Below, in pieces: positions 9,722-18,356 of a DNA stretch of 64,000 nt; the stretch's first letter is position 1; every line of letters begins with the position of its first letter. Both the position numbers and the translations under genes were made by a program. Under the pieces are notes generated by a model that was given only the letters and a program-made list of their open reading frames with translations, did not search any database and was not told where the DNA came from. The stretch is from JASLZO01 sp965247995 (GTDB lineage Bacteria > Chloroflexota > Dehalococcoidia > UBA6926), in the NCBI GenBank assembly GCA_965247995.1, contig OZ252041.1, positions 992,001 to 1,056,000 on the forward strand, in the 5' to 3' direction.

Positions 9722-10243
9722 TTACGTGTGGCACGTGGCGCACTGAGTTGGTGCGCTGTTGTCCTTATGGCATCCGACACAGTCCCCCATTTCGAGCACA
9801 CGCACCTGCTCGACTTGACCGGTTACGGCTCCCACGTCGCCGTGGCAGGTCGAGCACTCGAATCCGGCGGTCAGGTGCGGTTCATGGCGGAATTGTGTGT
9901 GGTCGGGGAGGCGGTGTTCCCGGACCCAGTCGAGGGGTTCGCCGGACTCCCACGCGGCGCGGATCACGACAACCCGCGGCCGGTCAACGGAGACGACTTT
10001 GTGGCAGAACATGCACTGCTCCAGGGCGGGAACGGTGGCGGCGCGGCTTATCTCCGCGGTGCGGTGACAGAACTCGCACTCGAGGCCGACCGTTTCGACG
10101 TGGATCTGGTGCGGGAAGACGATCTCGTTCTCGGGCAGCGGATAGAGCGTCCTGAGCGCGACTGGCCCGCCAAACACCACGCCGGCTCCGAGCGCTCCGA
10201 GGACGACGACGAGGGCGGCTGCGGTGAGGATTCCCCTGCGCAT
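9722..10243 (-). CDS. actA: ActA: pentaheme cytochrome c of alternative complex III
   Basis: 173 residues with an N-terminal uncleaved signal or anchor (residues 5-27) and five CxxCH heme c motifs: CEFCH, CMFCH, CSTCH, CVGCH and CATCH, the last at the very C-terminus. This matches ActA, the multiheme subunit that passes electrons out of ACIII. Several further His residues (HQIH, HEPH) are positioned as distal heme ligands. It sits first among the recognisable act genes and ends 29 nt before the ActB1 start. Confidence 0.88.
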   Translation of the reverse strand: MRRGILTAAALVVVLGALGAGVVFGGPVALRTLYPLPENEIVFPHQIHVETVGLECEFCHRTAEISRAATVPALEQCMFCHKVVSVDRPRVVVIRAAWESGEPLDWVREHRLPDHTQFRHEPHLTAGFECSTCHGDVGAVTGQVEQVRVLEMGDCVGCHKDNSAPTQCATCHT

Positions 10244-10258
10244 ACTGCGGCCGCGCCC

Positions 10259-10558
10259 CTAGATCCAGACCTTCGGATAGATGGTGCGTAGCACCTCCGT
10301 CGCGTCCACGACCTGCACGACTGCCCACACGACAGCCAAAGCAAAGACCACGGTCATTACGTAGAAGAACGGGCGTACGCGGACGACGCGGTCGCCAATG
10401 TGGCCGGTCGTGTGGAGCGACGGGATGACGGAATGGGCGATCAGGAGGTTGCCGGCGAAGGAGCCCAGGAAGAAGACGAGCAGCCAAAAGTAGACCAGGG
10501 CAGAAGTAATTTCGTCCCACTGGGACGCGGTGATGATCTGCGGGTCGACCTCAGTCAC
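10259..10558 (-). CDS. small two-helix membrane protein at head of act operon
   Basis: 99 residues, GTG start. Two transmembrane helices (about residues 20-42 and 66-86) separated by a basic loop. It ends 16 nt before ActA and is the first gene of the minus-strand act operon, so an accessory role in alternative complex III is likely. Some chloroflexan complexes contain an additional small subunit called ActG; this could be an equivalent, but I cannot show homology from sequence alone. Confidence 0.6.
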   Translation of the reverse strand: MTEVDPQIITASQWDEITSALVYFWLLVFFLGSFAGNLLIAHSVIPSLHTTGHIGDRVVRVRPFFYVMTVVFALAVVWAVVQVVDATEVLRTIYPKVWI

Positions 10559-10621
10559 GTACCCGGCGCCTCCGCGCGCTCTCGTTTATGTTGGCTCAAC
10601 TCCGTTACACAACAATGCGGC

Positions 10622-10657
10622 GGTGTCGGAGGACCCGCCGCTTACCGCTCCGACACC
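10622..10657. promoter_or_regulatory. perfect 10-bp inverted repeat upstream of act operon
   Basis: GGTGTCGGAG (10622-10631) and CTCCGACACC (10648-10657) are perfect inverted copies with a 16-nt spacer. The element lies about 65 nt upstream of the GTG of the first act gene, inside the roughly 275-nt region 10559-10833, where I see no gene or RNA. There is no T-run on either side, so it is not a typical terminator. It may be a regulator site or a leader hairpin. A weak promoter-like TTGTGT/CATAAA pair (16-nt spacer) lies between it and the operon on the minus strand. Confidence 0.5.
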
Positions 10658-10833
10658 CGAATCATAGCTAGAACGGGCAGTTTCAGAGCCGAGTGGACGA
10701 TACACCGCCAGAAAAGTGGGTGTCAACCTAGCCGGGATCGACTTTCGGTTGTGCACCGGTCCGCTCTGCGTTACGAACCCTTGACGCCGCCGACGTCCCG
10801 TTTCTGGGAAGGGTCGAGCCAGGACCTCGTAGC

Positions 10834-11088
10834 CTATCCGGGTTCATCCATCAGTCCGGGCCCCTCGCCGAGTTCGTCCATCCAATCGGTGGTGGTCGAT
10901 GCCTTGGCCCACTCCAGAAGACCCATCTGCTCGAATCCGTTGAGGCCACGGGAATCGATACGAGCCTCGGGCTCGTGGGTAGGGTCGTTGTGCTCGCACA
11001 GCATCTTGCGAATCATGACGAAGCCATCGACCTCCTGGTCGAGGATGGTGCCGTGTTCCTGGGTGGAGATGGTTATGCGGTACGTCAT
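10834..11088 (-). CDS. 84-residue protein of unknown function
   Basis: Begins MTYRITISTQEHG; ATG preceded by a purine-rich AGAAAGAG stretch. The frame stays open upstream to 11253, but that part is low-complexity and overlaps the divergent formate dehydrogenase leader, so I used the internal ATG. The protein is acidic, soluble and has no recognisable motif. It lies between the act operon and the divergent formate dehydrogenase operon. Unknown role. Confidence 0.55.
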   Translation of the reverse strand: MTYRITISTQEHGTILDQEVDGFVMIRKMLCEHNDPTHEPEARIDSRGLNGFEQMGLLEWAKASTTTDWMDELGEGPGLMDEPG

Positions 11089-11246
11089 GGTCACTCTTTC
11101 TTTGGAGAACGAGGTGCTCGGGAAAAGGCGATTATCGCTTGTTTTGGCGGTGCACCTTGCGGCGCAGGGCGCGATCGCATTCATGAAGGACATGCGCCCT
11201 CGGAGCGCCGGGGTGCGGTCGTATAGTGTCGGCGGAAGCGAGCGAG

Positions 11247-12944
11247 ATGGCACTGCTGCCCCTTAGACCGCCGGAAGAGACCAGCGACCCAGCGCCGGCC
11301 CTGACGCGATTACATGAGGCCCGACGAGCGGACGGCCGACTGACGCGAGGAGGGTTGGAATCGGTGGCGACCTCACTGCGTCTGCCGCTTGTCGACCTGT
11401 ACGACGCGGCGACGTTCTATCACTACTTCGCGGTCGGTGATGATGCTGAGCCGGTGGCGAACGCCGTCTGCGCGGGCCCGACCTGTTCTTTACACAACGG
11501 ACAACGGGAGGACCCGGCCACGAGCGGAGATCACTTGGCTTGTCCTGGGCTATGCGACCAACCGGTGCCGACGTTCGACGGTCGCGTCTTCGGCGTTGGT
11601 CTAGGCGACGGCGGTTTCACGACCCCCCGACCGGTCGATCACGAAGAGGCGTTGTTCCGACATCTTCGAGAAGACGGCGACGGTCGGCTGGATGCCTACC
11701 GGCGGTCGGGAGGCTACGCGCAACTGTCTCGGGTCGTTGACGGCAGTCTCGGGATGGAGCCGGCCCTTGAGACTCTGGCGTCGAGTGGGCTTACCGGCCG
11801 CGGCGGGGCGGCGTTCCCGCTCGCGGCGAAGTGGCGGGCGGTGCGCGAAGCGGCGGGCGACCTCAAGTACGTGGTCTGCAACGCAGACGAAGGTGAGCCC
11901 GGGACGTTCAAGGACCGGCCGCTGTTGCACCTGAGTCCACACCTGCTGCTTGAAGGCATGGCGATTGCGGGTGCTCTGACGGGCGCGACCGTCGGGATTA
12001 TCTATCTTCGGTTCGAATATCCGGAGGCTGAGGCGACGCTGCTGGGCGCGATTCGGGAGGCGGAGGAAGCTGGCGTCCTGGGGACGTCCGTCCTGGGATC
12101 GGGACGTGCATTTCGCGTCTGGATCAAGCGCGGAGCGGGGTCCTACGTGTGCGGTGAGGAGACATCTCTCTTGAACTCGCTGGAGGGGATCAAGCCGTGG
12201 CCGCGCGAACGCCCGCCGTTCCCGACGACTCATGGGCTCTGGGGGCGGCCGACGGTAATCAACAACGTCGAATCGTTCTGCGCCGTCCCTCCGATCTTCG
12301 AGAAGGGCGCGGATTGGTTCCGGGGCCTCGGTCGGGGGGACAACGCTGGCACGAAGCTGTACTCCGTGAGCGGCGATGTGAAACGCCCCGGGAACTTCGA
12401 GCTCCCGTTAGGGATCACGGCGAGCGAGTTGATCGAAGAGTATGCCGGCGGCCCGACGAGTGACCGGAACATCAAGGCGTTCACGCTTGGGGGCATATCC
12501 GGTGGGCTCCTGGGCGCCGAGCACCTCGGTATCAGCCTGGACAACGTGAGCAACCGCGACCTTGGCGTCGCGCTTGGTTCCGGTGGTGTGGTCGTTCTGG
12601 ACGATTCGCGCTGCGCGGTCGCGTTCGTGCGCAATGCGATGAGCTTCTACGAAGACGAAAGCTGCGGCCGGTGTTTCCCCTGCCGCATTGGCACCGTCCG
12701 GCTACGGGAGTTGTTGGATGGGCTGACGGGGCACGGCGACCTGCCGGGAGATGCGCTCCAGCGCATGAACAAAATCGGTACGCTGATGGCTGCGACGTCG
12801 GCCTGCGGGCTTGGTCAGGCTGCTCCGCTGGTGGTGACCGGTCTGTTCCGGTCCTTCCGGGAAGAGGTGGAGGAGCACATGGCATCGGTCTGCAGAGCTG
12901 CGGTCTGCGAAGGTTTTGCGACTCAAAGACAAGGGGACGCATGA
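11247..12944 (+). CDS. formate dehydrogenase NADH-oxidising subunit, NuoE-NuoF fusion
   Basis: 565 residues joining two subunits that are usually separate. The first roughly 115 residues are a thioredoxin-like [2Fe-2S] NuoE domain (ligand pairs CAGPTC and CPGLC). The remainder is NuoF: GRGGAAFPLAAKW, the FMN/NADH segment NADEGEPGTFKDR, CGEETSLLNSLEG, and the C-terminal cubane site CGRCFPC with a later Cys in ATSACG. It transfers electrons between NAD(H) and the formate dehydrogenase. I used the ATG at 11247; a GTG at 11226 is in frame, but a TATAGT (11222-11227) looks like a -10 element there. The stop overlaps the next start as ATGA. Confidence 0.9.
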   Translation: MALLPLRPPEETSDPAPALTRLHEARRADGRLTRGGLESVATSLRLPLVDLYDAATFYHYFAVGDDAEPVANAVCAGPTCSLHNGQREDPATSGDHLACPGLCDQPVPTFDGRVFGVGLGDGGFTTPRPVDHEEALFRHLREDGDGRLDAYRRSGGYAQLSRVVDGSLGMEPALETLASSGLTGRGGAAFPLAAKWRAVREAAGDLKYVVCNADEGEPGTFKDRPLLHLSPHLLLEGMAIAGALTGATVGIIYLRFEYPEAEATLLGAIREAEEAGVLGTSVLGSGRAFRVWIKRGAGSYVCGEETSLLNSLEGIKPWPRERPPFPTTHGLWGRPTVINNVESFCAVPPIFEKGADWFRGLGRGDNAGTKLYSVSGDVKRPGNFELPLGITASELIEEYAGGPTSDRNIKAFTLGGISGGLLGAEHLGISLDNVSNRDLGVALGSGGVVVLDDSRCAVAFVRNAMSFYEDESCGRCFPCRIGTVRLRELLDGLTGHGDLPGDALQRMNKIGTLMAATSACGLGQAAPLVVTGLFRSFREEVEEHMASVCRAAVCEGFATQRQGDA

Positions 12945-13621
12945 CGGAGAACGACGCCCGGGCAACGGTGGACGGTAGAGAGATTGCCGTCGTTGCCGGT
13001 GAGACGATCTACGAAGCGGCGGCTCGAAACGGGGTCGACGTCCCGATTCTGTGCCACGACGAGCGTGTCACACCGTCGGCGACGTGCCGTGTGTGCGTGG
13101 TGAAGGTGGAAGGGCGCCGGCTGCCCATCGCCGCCTGTGCCCAGAAGCTGGAGCCGGGCATGACGGTTGTGACTGAAGACGCGGAACTCGCAGCGTGGCG
13201 TAAGGGGATCGTCGAGCTAGCGCTTTCGGAGCTGGACGGGACGACGTGCCGATCGTGCGAGATGCACGGTCCGTGCGACCTGCATTCGCTTGCGGACCGG
13301 GTCGGAGCGGAGCATGGTGCATTCGAGGGCGCTCCGAGCTCCGGACCGAAGGTCGACGATGCCAACCCGTTCATCCTGCGCGATTACGGACAGTGCATTT
13401 TCTGTTACCGGTGCACTAGGGTGTGCGGCGAGCATGAACAGGCTCATGCAATCGGGCCCGCGGGACGCGGGTTTGAGAGCGCTATAGCGACGTCGTTCGA
13501 CGGTGGGCTGATGGACAGCCCGTGCACTTTCTGCGGGCAGTGTGTGCAGACGTGCCCGACCGGCGCGTTGCTGGACCGGAAGATGATCGATCTGCTGACG
13601 GAGCAGGGGGCGATTCGATGA
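12941..13621 (+). CDS. iron-sulfur subunit of formate dehydrogenase (NuoG N-terminal type)
   Basis: 226 residues. Domains in order: a plant-type [2Fe-2S] ferredoxin fold (CHDERVTPSATCRVC and a later Cys), the NuoG-type CRSCEMHGPC segment, and a double cubane ferredoxin (CIFCYRCTRVC and CTFCGQCVQTC). In NAD-dependent formate dehydrogenases and in NuoG this block is normally the N-terminal part of the catalytic subunit. Here it is a separate gene, joined to its neighbours by ATGA overlaps on both sides (12941-12944 and 13618-13621), so the three proteins are likely made in equal amounts. It links the Mo/W active site to the NuoEF subunit. Confidence 0.9.
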   Translation: MTENDARATVDGREIAVVAGETIYEAAARNGVDVPILCHDERVTPSATCRVCVVKVEGRRLPIAACAQKLEPGMTVVTEDAELAAWRKGIVELALSELDGTTCRSCEMHGPCDLHSLADRVGAEHGAFEGAPSSGPKVDDANPFILRDYGQCIFCYRCTRVCGEHEQAHAIGPAGRGFESAIATSFDGGLMDSPCTFCGQCVQTCPTGALLDRKMIDLLTEQGAIR

Positions 13622-15663
13622 CGGCTATCGAGAAGGTGCGGACGATCTGTCCGTTCTGCGGAACGGGTTGCGGGATCGAGCTGAACGTGTCGCAAGGGAA
13701 GGTCGTTGGGGTCACTCCGGACTGGTCCTCTCCGGTGAGCGAGGGCGCGCTGTGCGTCAAAGGGCAGTTCGGCACCGGGTTCATCCACAGTCCAGACCGG
13801 CTGACGACGCCGCTCGTGCGGCGCGACGGCGTGCTCCAAGAGGCATCGTGGGAGGAGGCAGCCTCGGTGATCGCCTCCGGGTTTGGCCGTATCAAGGAGC
13901 AGTACGGGGGCAGCGGGTTTGCACTGTGGTCGTCCTCGCGGTCGACCAACGAGAGCAATTTTATGCTGCAGAAGTTCGCGCACGCGGTGCTCGGGACGAA
14001 CAACGTCGACAACTGTTCGCGCACTTGACACGCCGCTTCGGTCACCGGGCTGATGGCCATGTTCGGACGGGGCGCGATGAGCAACTCACAGAACGAGTTA
14101 GAGGATGCGCCGCTGATTTTTGCTGCCGGGACGAACACGACGGAGACGCACCCGGTCCTGGCGCTGCGTGTGAAACGGGCCGTAGCGAAAGGCGCGAAGC
14201 TGATCGTCGCAGACCCGCGGAAGATTGGTTTGACGGAGTTCGCCCACCGTTGGCTGCCGCTCAAGATCGGGTCGGACACCGTGCTCTATAACGCAATGGC
14301 GCACGTGATTGTGGAAGAGGACCTGTACGACCACACCTTCGTTGAGGCGCGGACCGAAGGGTTCGAGGAGCTCAGGGAGTTCCTGAAGACCTACACGCCG
14401 GAATACGCGGAGCGATTCACTGGCCTACCGCGCGAAGAGATTGTGGCTGCAGCCCGTGAGTACGCGACGGCCGAGCGCGCGGCGGTTATCTACACGCTGG
14501 GCGTTACGGAACACGTCCACGGCGTCTACAACGTGCAGGCCCTTGCAAACCTGACGATGCTGACTGGCAACCTGGGGATCCCGAGCGCGGGGATGAACCC
14601 TTTGCGCGGCCAAAACAATGTCCAAGGCGCTGGCGATATGGGAGCGCTGCCGGCGTTCCTCCCGGGATACCAGCGCCACGGCGACGACGAGGCGCGGGCG
14701 CGCTTCGAGAAGGAGTGGGGCGTAACCCTGGACCCGAACCCGGGACTGACGAAGGTCGCGGCGGTGGAGGAGATCCTGGAGGGGCGGATCAAGGGTCTGT
14801 GGGTTATGGGAGAGAACACGATCGTGTCAGACGCGAACGCGACGAAGACGAAGCAGGCGTTCGACATGCTGGACATGATCGTGGTGCAGGACCTGTTCCT
14901 GACGGAGACGGCGCAGTTGGCACACGTGGTGTTGCCGGCCGCGGCGTTTGCTGAGGTTGATGGGACGTACGCGAACACGGACCGTCGGGTGCAGCGGTTA
15001 CGCAAGGCGGTGGACCCGCCTGGTCAGGCGCTCGCGGACTGGCAGGCGATTCTTCTCGTGGCGAACCGCATGGGTTATCAGATGTCGTACGCGAGCGCGT
15101 CCGACGTGTGGGACGAGGCGGCGCGGTTGACGCCGATCGTGGCGGGGATCAACTACGAGCGGATCGAGCGGCACGGGATCCAGTGGCCATGTCCGACGTT
15201 GGATCATCCGGGGACGCCGTATCTTCACAAGGACGAGTTCGTGTCCGGGCGCGGCCGGTTCATGATGACGCCACACGTGCCCGCCGCGGAACCGCCTGAC
15301 GACGAATATCCGTTCGTGCTGACGACCGGTCGACGGCGGCCGACGTACCACACGGGGACGATGACGCGACGGGACGAACGACTCAACGCGCTGGTGCCCG
15401 AGGAGGTTCTGGAGATCAGCCTGGAGGACGCGGTCGATCTGCGATTGAAAGACGGGGACGAGGCAGAGGTATCGTCCCGGCGGGGTGCGATCCGTCTGCC
15501 GGTGAAGATCACGGAGACATCCCCGGCGGGGATCGCGTTCATGAGCTTCAGCTTCCCCGACAAGGCGCTGACCAACGTGCTGACGACCGACGAGCACGAC
15601 CCGCAAAGCCACACGGCTCAGTTCAAGGCCACCGCAGTCCGGATCCGGCGAACGGCCGCGTAG
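13618..15663 (+). CDS. fdhA: formate dehydrogenase catalytic subunit, selenocysteine-containing
   Basis: 681 residues if the in-frame TGA at 14026-14028 is read as selenocysteine (residue 137). Both sides of the TGA are one continuous frame and match formate dehydrogenase: DNCSRT-U-HAASVTGL corresponds to the family's catalytic stretch ending U/C-H-x-P-S. A cubane ligand set (Cys11, Cys14, Cys18, Cys46) precedes it; the Mo/W-bis-MGD domains and a C-terminal dinucleotide-binding barrel follow. It oxidises formate to CO2 or reduces CO2, in the cytoplasm (no Tat signal), and passes electrons through the two preceding subunits to NAD. Splitting this gene at 14028 would be an annotation error. Confidence 0.92.
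14026..14049 (+). promoter_or_regulatory. selenocysteine codon and candidate SECIS of fdhA
   Basis: UGA at 14026-14028 followed by a short hairpin, TTCGG (14037-14041), loop TCA, CCGGG (14045-14049), with two G-U pairs. Its GGUC near the loop resembles the apical loop of the E. coli fdhF element. The stem is weak on paper; the selenocysteine call itself rests mainly on the protein alignment. Confidence 0.6.
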
Positions 15664-15690
15664 ACCGAACCGCGCCGGTGCGTGGGTGGG

Positions 15691-17940
15691 CTAGCTCGCG
15701 TCCGTCCCTGTCATTACGCGGTAGACCTTCTCCGGCGTGATCGGGATCTCCTCGATTCGGGCGCCGACGGCGTCTGCGACGGCGTTGGCGATCGCGGGCG
15801 CGGCCATGCTGTTGGCATGCTCGCCGATACCGCGGGCGTTGTAGGGTCCGTGTCCGTCGTCGGATTCCAGTACGACGACATTCAGGTCCGGGATGTCACG
15901 GATGGTCGGAATTTTCACGTCGGCGAAGGAGAGGTTGGTTACGCGACCGCCCTCGTCGTGGGCGAGTCCTTCCATCGCTGCGGTCCCAAGCGATTGGACG
16001 AGCCCACCCTCGATCTGACCGGTGAAACCAATTGGGTTGAGGACGCGTCCGGTCTCGTGGACGGCCGTGTAGCGGAGGACGTCGACCTCGCCGCTGTCCG
16101 GGTCCACGCTGACGTCGACGACGTGGACGCCATAGCCGGTCCACGGGCTGTCGAAGCCCTGTTCCTCATCGGTGCGGGCGACGACCGGTTGGCCGAACCG
16201 TCGGACGACCTCCTCGAGGGGGATGCGTTCGGCAGGCGTTGCGCCGTTGACGACGTAGCCGTCCTCGAAGGTGATCTGTTCCTCGGGCCACCCCATAAAC
16301 TCAGCGGTGAGTTGCTGGAGCCGCTCGCGGGCGTTGACGGTCGCGCCGTGGGCAGCGGTGCTGTACATGCGGGCGCCTCGGCTCCCGGCGATACCCATGT
16401 CGGCGGTCTTGTTGTTTCCACCGGCGGACCAATGGGTCACGTTGACGCGGTCGATGGGGACCGACAGCTCTTGCGAGACGATCTGAGCGATGATCGTGGC
16501 GGTGCCCACGCCGGGGTCGAAGACCGGGTGTGCGGCTTCCACGGTCCCGTCGTCCTTGACCGACACCTCGACATGGGCGGTGGCGCCGATCTGGCTGTGG
16601 GAGCCGATCGCGATGCCACGGCCGACGCCAGGGGCCTTCGGTTGGTCGTACCCGGCGGCCTCCGCGGCGCGGCGCAACGCCTCCTCCGCGCGGACGTTCT
16701 GCCACTCCCCACCGGTGGGGTAATCACCCTCGTTCGGCGCCAAGACATTACGGAGGCGGAAGTCCAGAGGATCCATGCCGATGGCCCGGGCAACGACGTC
16801 CATCTGAGACTCGCCGGCGAAGTGTCCTTGGACGTGCCCGGGTGACCGCACGTAGGTGCAGGGCGAGGTGTTGGTGTAGACCTGGTGAGAGATCACCTTG
16901 ACGTTGGGAATGCGGTACGGGCCGACGATCTCGAGGATGCCCTCAATCGCTGGGATTGGCGCGTACGCGGCGTAAGCGCCGCCGGCGAAATGGATCTCCG
17001 ACTCCCAGGCGGTGATGGTCCCGTCGTGCTTGACGCCGGTCTTGACGCGCATGGTCGCCGGGTGGCGCATGGTCATGTTCTGGAACTCCTCGTCGTAGTC
17101 GGCGCGCCATTTGACGGGCCGGCCGGTCTTCTGGGCGAGGAGGTAGGCGACGGGGATGCAGATGCCGGTCGACTTTCCGCCGAACGACCCGCCGACGTAC
17201 GCGAAGTTGATATTGACCTTCGTGGGGTCGAGGTCGAAGAGTCGGGAGATCTCGTCGTGGGCGCCGTTCGGGGAATCGTTGGCGGCCCAAATCTGCACTG
17301 TGCCGTCGTCCGCGATGTCGACGAGGCACCCGTGGGGCTCCAGGTAGGCTGGGTGGAGGAGGGGTGTCTTGTAGGTGCGCTCGACGACGAGGTCAGCCTC
17401 GGCGAAGCCGCGCTCGATGTCGCCGCGTTGGTGGTCGACGCCCGTGTAACGGTTTCCGTCGATCTGGAGGGGCATCATCATGCCGTAGCTGCCGAAGTCG
17501 GGGTGGAGCGTCGGGGCGCCGGGAGCGGTCGACTCCACGGGGTCGAGGATGGCGGGGAGCTCTTCGTACTCGACGTCTATGAGTTGGAGAGCGGTGCTGG
17601 CGATATCCGGGTCGTCGGCGGCGACGGCAGCGACTCGATCCCCGACGACCATGACCTCATCCCAGCAGAGGACAGGTTCGTCCTTGATCATGCCGCCGGT
17701 CCTCATGCCCTCGACGTCCTTGCCGGTAATGACGGCGTGGACGCCTGGGAGTTCGAGCGCCTTGGATGCGTCGACGCTCGTGATGCGGGCGTGGGGGAAG
17801 GGGCTGCGTAGGATCTTCATCCAGAGCTGCCCGGGTAGGTTGGTGTCCAGCGCATAGCGGCCACGGCCAGTCGTCTTTTCGGGACCATCGACTCGGGCGA
17901 CGGGTTGTCCGACGACGGTGTTGGGAGTTTGGGAAGTCAT
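15691..17940 (-). CDS. xanthine dehydrogenase/aldehyde oxidase family molybdenum subunit, orphan
   Basis: 749 residues, the full length of the large (Mo-binding) subunit of the xanthine dehydrogenase and CO dehydrogenase family, which hydroxylates purines, aldehydes, N-heterocycles or acyl-CoAs. Motifs: GRGRYALDTNLPGQLW near the start, the cofactor loop VGGSFGGKS, and the C-terminal GIGEHANSMAAPAIANA containing the catalytic Glu. The arginine-rich substrate loop found in many relatives reads CTYVRSPGHVQG here. No [2Fe-2S] or FAD subunit lies in the window, so partners must be elsewhere. ATG with TAGGAG upstream. Substrate cannot be inferred. It converges on the formate dehydrogenase operon, stops only 27 nt apart. 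Confidence 0.85.
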   Translation of the reverse strand: MTSQTPNTVVGQPVARVDGPEKTTGRGRYALDTNLPGQLWMKILRSPFPHARITSVDASKALELPGVHAVITGKDVEGMRTGGMIKDEPVLCWDEVMVVGDRVAAVAADDPDIASTALQLIDVEYEELPAILDPVESTAPGAPTLHPDFGSYGMMMPLQIDGNRYTGVDHQRGDIERGFAEADLVVERTYKTPLLHPAYLEPHGCLVDIADDGTVQIWAANDSPNGAHDEISRLFDLDPTKVNINFAYVGGSFGGKSTGICIPVAYLLAQKTGRPVKWRADYDEEFQNMTMRHPATMRVKTGVKHDGTITAWESEIHFAGGAYAAYAPIPAIEGILEIVGPYRIPNVKVISHQVYTNTSPCTYVRSPGHVQGHFAGESQMDVVARAIGMDPLDFRLRNVLAPNEGDYPTGGEWQNVRAEEALRRAAEAAGYDQPKAPGVGRGIAIGSHSQIGATAHVEVSVKDDGTVEAAHPVFDPGVGTATIIAQIVSQELSVPIDRVNVTHWSAGGNNKTADMGIAGSRGARMYSTAAHGATVNARERLQQLTAEFMGWPEEQITFEDGYVVNGATPAERIPLEEVVRRFGQPVVARTDEEQGFDSPWTGYGVHVVDVSVDPDSGEVDVLRYTAVHETGRVLNPIGFTGQIEGGLVQSLGTAAMEGLAHDEGGRVTNLSFADVKIPTIRDIPDLNVVVLESDDGHGPYNARGIGEHANSMAAPAIANAVADAVGARIEEIPITPEKVYRVMTGTDAS

Positions 17941-18011
17941 TGCGTGTAACTCCTATGGTCGCCCGGTGTCACCGGGGCGGGAATGCGGGGGAATCGTATC
18001 AGGGGGAGGGG

Positions 18012-18347
18012 TCAGACGTAGAGACCCAGTTGGGTGCCGCCGAGGAGATGGAGATGGCCGTGCTGGACCGTCTGGAGAGCGTCGTGGCCGAAGTTGGAGA
18101 GAAGCCGAAAGCCTCGCGAGGCGTGTTCGTTACCGAGTTGGACGGCAAGTTTGGCGGCGCGTCCCATGTCGGACCACAGTTCGTCCTGCGTCATATGGGT
18201 CTTGGGAACGATCAGCAGCATCATCGGAAGCCACCGGAGCCGGTTGCGGAAGACGATGTATTCGTCGTCCTGGTGCCATATATCGGCTGGCTCACGCCCG
18301 GCGATGATTTCGCAGAAGACGCAACCCGAGGTCTGCCTGGAGGTCAT
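18012..18347 (-). CDS. HIT family nucleotide-binding hydrolase
   Basis: 111 residues. The histidine triad reads HGHLHLL near the C-terminus, the nucleotidyl-transfer site of this superfamily, and the N-terminal CVFC is the zinc-knuckle pair common in Hint-type members. The expected core FCEII and IVPKTH segments are present. Such enzymes hydrolyse adenosine phosphoramidates or dinucleoside polyphosphates; the exact substrate is unknown. It lies 9 nt after the helicase-loader gene on the same strand, so is probably the last gene of the replication operon. Confidence 0.85.
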   Translation of the reverse strand: MTSRQTSGCVFCEIIAGREPADIWHQDDEYIVFRNRLRWLPMMLLIVPKTHMTQDELWSDMGRAAKLAVQLGNEHASRGFRLLSNFGHDALQTVQHGHLHLLGGTQLGLYV

Positions 18348-18356
18348 ATAGGGACT

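Noticed and set aside
10400..11266. 288-residue plus-strand ORF
   Set aside because: Crosses several unrelated features, low-complexity, no recognisable domain, antisense to the act and 84-residue genes.
13522..14028. Formate dehydrogenase as two separate genes ending and starting near 14028
   Set aside because: The two parts are one frame across a TGA placed exactly at the Sec position of the family.
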